From positions 1 through 8,293 of the forward strand of contig CALGAG010000207.1 in the NCBI GenBank assembly GCA_937951995.1: 8,293 nt of DNA, in the 5' to 3' direction. The notes under the pieces were generated by a model, which saw nothing but the letters and a program-made list of their open reading frames with translations, made no database searches and had not been told where the DNA came from. This DNA comes from an uncultured Bacillota bacterium (GTDB lineage: Bacteria; Bacillota; Clostridia; Tissierellales; Tissierellaceae). A program made the translations under genes and the position numbers. Positions 6,195-8,293 of the stretch are shown here, in pieces (within the stretch, counting starts at the first letter, position 1; every line of letters starts with the position of its first letter).

Positions 6195-6653
6195 ATGTCA
6201 GCACTTGAAAGAATTAATGAATCAATTAATATTATAGAGAAGGACCACACGGACCAGACCCTAAGAAAGCTTGACACAAAGCTTCTTAGAAGAATAGCCC
6301 TAAGGTTTGATGAGTTCTCGGATGATTGCAATGAGTGCAAAACCATGTCAAAGGACCTGGACCAATACCTGAAAAGGCTGAAGGACATGAAAGGCGAGAT
6401 AGCCAAGGATGATCTAAAGGACCATTTTAAAAGGAAAAGCAAGTATGTTGCCCATTTAAACAAAAATCATGGGTTGATACAAATGGGCCAGAACACTGGT
6501 CTTTGGATGTCCCTGGGAGTGAGCATCGGTATTGTACTTGGCCTAACCACTTTTGACAACTTTGCTATGGGGCTGCCCATAGGAATATCCATGGGTCTAT
6601 TAATCGGATCGTCCAAGGATGCACTGGCTAAAAAGCAGGATAAGGTTATTTAA
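6195..6653 (+). CDS. P3: small two-TM protein with CxxC, paralogue of P1 and P2
   Basis: A 152-residue protein. GAGG at 6184-6187 lies 7 bases before the ATG. C45-N-E-C48 is the same CxxC position as in P2. AHLNKNHGLIQMG contains H87 and H92, with the HGL shared with P2. Two hydrophobic segments, about 103-119 (LWMSLGVSIGIVLGL) and 123-139 (FAMGLPIGISMGLLIG), are separated by a very short loop and followed by a Lys-rich tail. The N-terminal 100 residues are highly charged and helical. It is the last gene of the operon and is followed by a terminator after about 105 bases. No enzyme motif is visible. The tandem P2-P3 pair probably arose by old duplication, given the low identity. A hetero-oligomeric membrane assembly is possible but not shown. 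Confidence 0.85.
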   Translation: MSALERINESINIIEKDHTDQTLRKLDTKLLRRIALRFDEFSDDCNECKTMSKDLDQYLKRLKDMKGEIAKDDLKDHFKRKSKYVAHLNKNHGLIQMGQNTGLWMSLGVSIGIVLGLTTFDNFAMGLPIGISMGLLIGSSKDALAKKQDKVI

Positions 6654-6758
6654 TCATTTATTGACTTGGACCAAGGAAGCAGCTGTTCAAGTAGAAAATA
6701 GAACAAAGATTACAATGCGGTTAAAATTTGTTCAAATGCGAATATTAGGTGTGATAAT

Positions 6759-6806
6759 GGAGTATAATGGGAATAGATGATGAAGTCCCAAGTACTCCTT
6801 TTTTTT
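6759..6806 (+). terminator. intrinsic terminator of the J-like/P2/P3 operon
   Basis: GGAGTA (6759-6764) pairs with TACTCC (6793-6798). After an internal loop, GGGA (6769-6772) pairs with TCCC (6786-6789), and eight T follow (6799-6806). The internal loop weakens the stem, but the T run is strong. The rest of the 215-base gap shows no gene. Confidence 0.75.
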
Positions 6807-6868
6807 GGATGGAATCGTTCCGCTGTGGATATACACCATTGGGGATAAAATTATGAAGAGGTGCTTAA

Positions 6869-8293
6869 ATGAAAAAGTTAATATTTGTTTTATTGATACT
6901 TACAATTGTCATTAGTTCTACACAAGCCATTGCAGCTCCTAGTCAATGGGCTGTAGCAGAGGTCCAGAAGGCAAGGGAAAATAATCTCGTACCTGCAAAT
7001 CTACTGGGCGACTACCAGAAAAACATTACCCGGGAGGAATTCTCTGAAATGGCTGTAAGATTACATGAGGCCCTATCAGGTGAAATCTCACGTAATAGTT
7101 CAGAAAATCCTTTTACGGATACTTCAAACCCGGAAGTCTTAAAGGCTTATGAACTTGGTATTGTTAAGGGCTTTGGGGATGGGACATTCAGGCCAGGAAA
7201 AACTATTACAAGGGAAGAAATAGCAGCATTGTTATTTAGAACCCTTGAAAAGACAAACCCGGAAGTAACACAAGGAACCTACACCATAGGTTTTGCAGAC
7301 AGGGGTCAAATAAGCATATGGTTTAGAAATGAAGTAGGCTTTATGAGTAAAAATGGAATAATCAACGGAATCGGGTCAAATACATTTGCCCCAAAGCTTG
7401 AAACCACAAGGGAGCAGGCTATTGCTCTTGTTGTTAGATTGTTTAGTCAGTACGGTGGGAAGGGGAAACTTACAGCTGAACAGATAGGAAACCTATCCGC
7501 GGGTGCTGTACAGGTCTTTACCCAGTATGACAATGGTGACTTCGGTTACGGTAGCGGTTTTTTCCTTGCTCCAGGGAAAATAGCAACTAATTACCACGTA
7601 ATAGAGGGTGCTGATGAGATTACAATAGAATACGAGGATGGAACAGTTTATAGGGGTGACATTAGAGTTGCTGGTTTTGACAGCGGCCTTGACCTGGCTG
7701 TTTTGTCACTGGAGGATACAAGTGTTAAGCCCATTCAACTTGGGGATTCATCAGGTCTGGTTAAGGGACAGAAGGTTTACTCAATAAGCAGCCCCATCGG
7801 CTATAAGAATATATTAACTGAGGGTATAGTCAGTGGAGCAACCATGGATGAGATTCAAGTAACCATCCCTCTTAGCCAGGGGAGCAGTGGAGGTCCGTTG
7901 ATTGACGAGTACGGCAGAGTTGTTGGTGTAGTATTTGCAAGGATGTATGGAGTGGAAAGCCTGGGCTTTGCAAAGCCCATAAATAGTCTTAAATCAATGG
8001 ACATAGGTAAAAGCCTCACAATTGAAGAATTTAACAGGGCTGAAGAGATACTGAATCCACCTATTAATATTACCGCTAGGCAAAAAAGTGCCCAAGAGGT
8101 CTCCCTAAGCTGGGATTGGATGGAGGCAGACTACTTCTTGATATTCAAATCAATTGATGGCGGGGAAAGTTTCCAGAGGGTTCTCAATAAAAGTGGAAAT
8201 GACAGGTGGGAGTACAGCAATGAGCTCACTATTCCTCTCGATGATTATGAAGAAGGTACATACACCGCAACATTGGGATGCAGCGTGTCTGGC
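6869..8293 (+). CDS. SLH-anchored HtrA-like serine protease, 3' end beyond window
   Basis: The start ATG at 6869 follows AAGAGGTG with 5 bases between. 475 codons are visible and the frame is open at the edge. Residues 1-23 form a signal peptide ending AIAA. Three S-layer homology repeats follow: about 24-69 (divergent), 80-129 (ELGIVKGFGDGTFRPGKTITREE, typical) and 141-192 (NGIINGIGSNTFAPKLETTREQ). SLH domains bind pyruvylated wall polysaccharide, so the protein should sit on the cell surface. Residues about 212-378 are a trypsin-fold protease of the HtrA type (PF13365-like): H243 in TNYHVI, D275 in LDLAVL and S340 in GSSGGPL form an intact triad. Residues about 398-475 look like an FnIII-type beta domain (NITARQKSAQEVSLSWD...YTATLG), taking the place where HtrA proteins usually have a PDZ domain. 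The substrate is unknown; surface-protein quality control or processing is plausible. No clear promoter was found in the gap upstream. Confidence 0.92.
   Translation, partial: MKKLIFVLLILTIVISSTQAIAAPSQWAVAEVQKARENNLVPANLLGDYQKNITREEFSEMAVRLHEALSGEISRNSSENPFTDTSNPEVLKAYELGIVKGFGDGTFRPGKTITREEIAALLFRTLEKTNPEVTQGTYTIGFADRGQISIWFRNEVGFMSKNGIINGIGSNTFAPKLETTREQAIALVVRLFSQYGGKGKLTAEQIGNLSAGAVQVFTQYDNGDFGYGSGFFLAPGKIATNYHVIEGADEITIEYEDGTVYRGDIRVAGFDSGLDLAVLSLEDTSVKPIQLGDSSGLVKGQKVYSISSPIGYKNILTEGIVSGATMDEIQVTIPLSQGSSGGPLIDEYGRVVGVVFARMYGVESLGFAKPINSLKSMDIGKSLTIEEFNRAEEILNPPINITARQKSAQEVSLSWDWMEADYFLIFKSIDGGESFQRVLNKSGNDRWEYSNELTIPLDDYEEGTYTATLGCSVSG

Noticed and set aside
6753..6768. GATAAT and TATAAT as -10 boxes for the protease gene
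   Set aside because: They overlap the terminator stem, so a transcript would start inside it, and no suitable -35 is present for TATAAT. The hairpin with eight T explains the site better.

Overview
The window looks like a chromosomal segment of an AT-rich, Gram-positive anaerobe of the Clostridia (Alkaliphilus/Tissierella-like rather than a named species). The grounds are strong GGAGG-type ribosome binding sites, GTG and TTG starts, a lipobox lipoprotein, a stalk-domain ('copper amine oxidase N-terminal-like') secreted protein and an SLH-domain surface protease. No RNA genes, insertion sequences or CRISPR repeats were seen.

Layout. 1-221 is the C-terminal end of an HD-GYP cyclic-di-GMP phosphodiesterase, followed by a weak terminator. 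310-1101 encodes an aminoglycoside/choline-kinase-fold protein whose catalytic-loop Asp and Asn are both replaced, a likely pseudokinase. 1198-2145 encodes a protein resembling the archaeal/plant D-aminoacyl-tRNA deacylase DTD2 (GEK1). 2324-2782 encodes the first of three small two-TM paralogues (called P1, P2 and P3 here), ending in a clear terminator. 2891-3961 is a secreted stalk-domain protein with its own strong promoter. It converges on a minus-strand lipoprotein (3986-4687), with a perfect 17-bp inverted repeat between them.

4839-6653 is a compact three-gene operon with its own extended -10 promoter and a terminator. It encodes a coiled-coil protein with an HPD (J-domain-like) motif, then P2 and P3. 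6869 to the window end encodes a secreted protein with three SLH repeats, an HtrA-like serine protease with an intact triad, and the start of an FnIII-like domain. It runs off the edge.

Best candidate for an undescribed system: the J-like protein with the P1/P2/P3 family. The three P proteins align without gaps once starts are corrected. They share a Cys at residue 48 (CxxC in P2 and P3), a His at residue 92 and a glycine-rich two-helix membrane hairpin. Their operon adjacency to an HPD protein suggests a membrane-attached chaperone or envelope-stress function, but this is inference. Several longest-ORF starts in the window are wrong. Ribosome binding sites, and in one case a promoter, place the real starts at 1198, 2324, 2891, 4839 and 5693.
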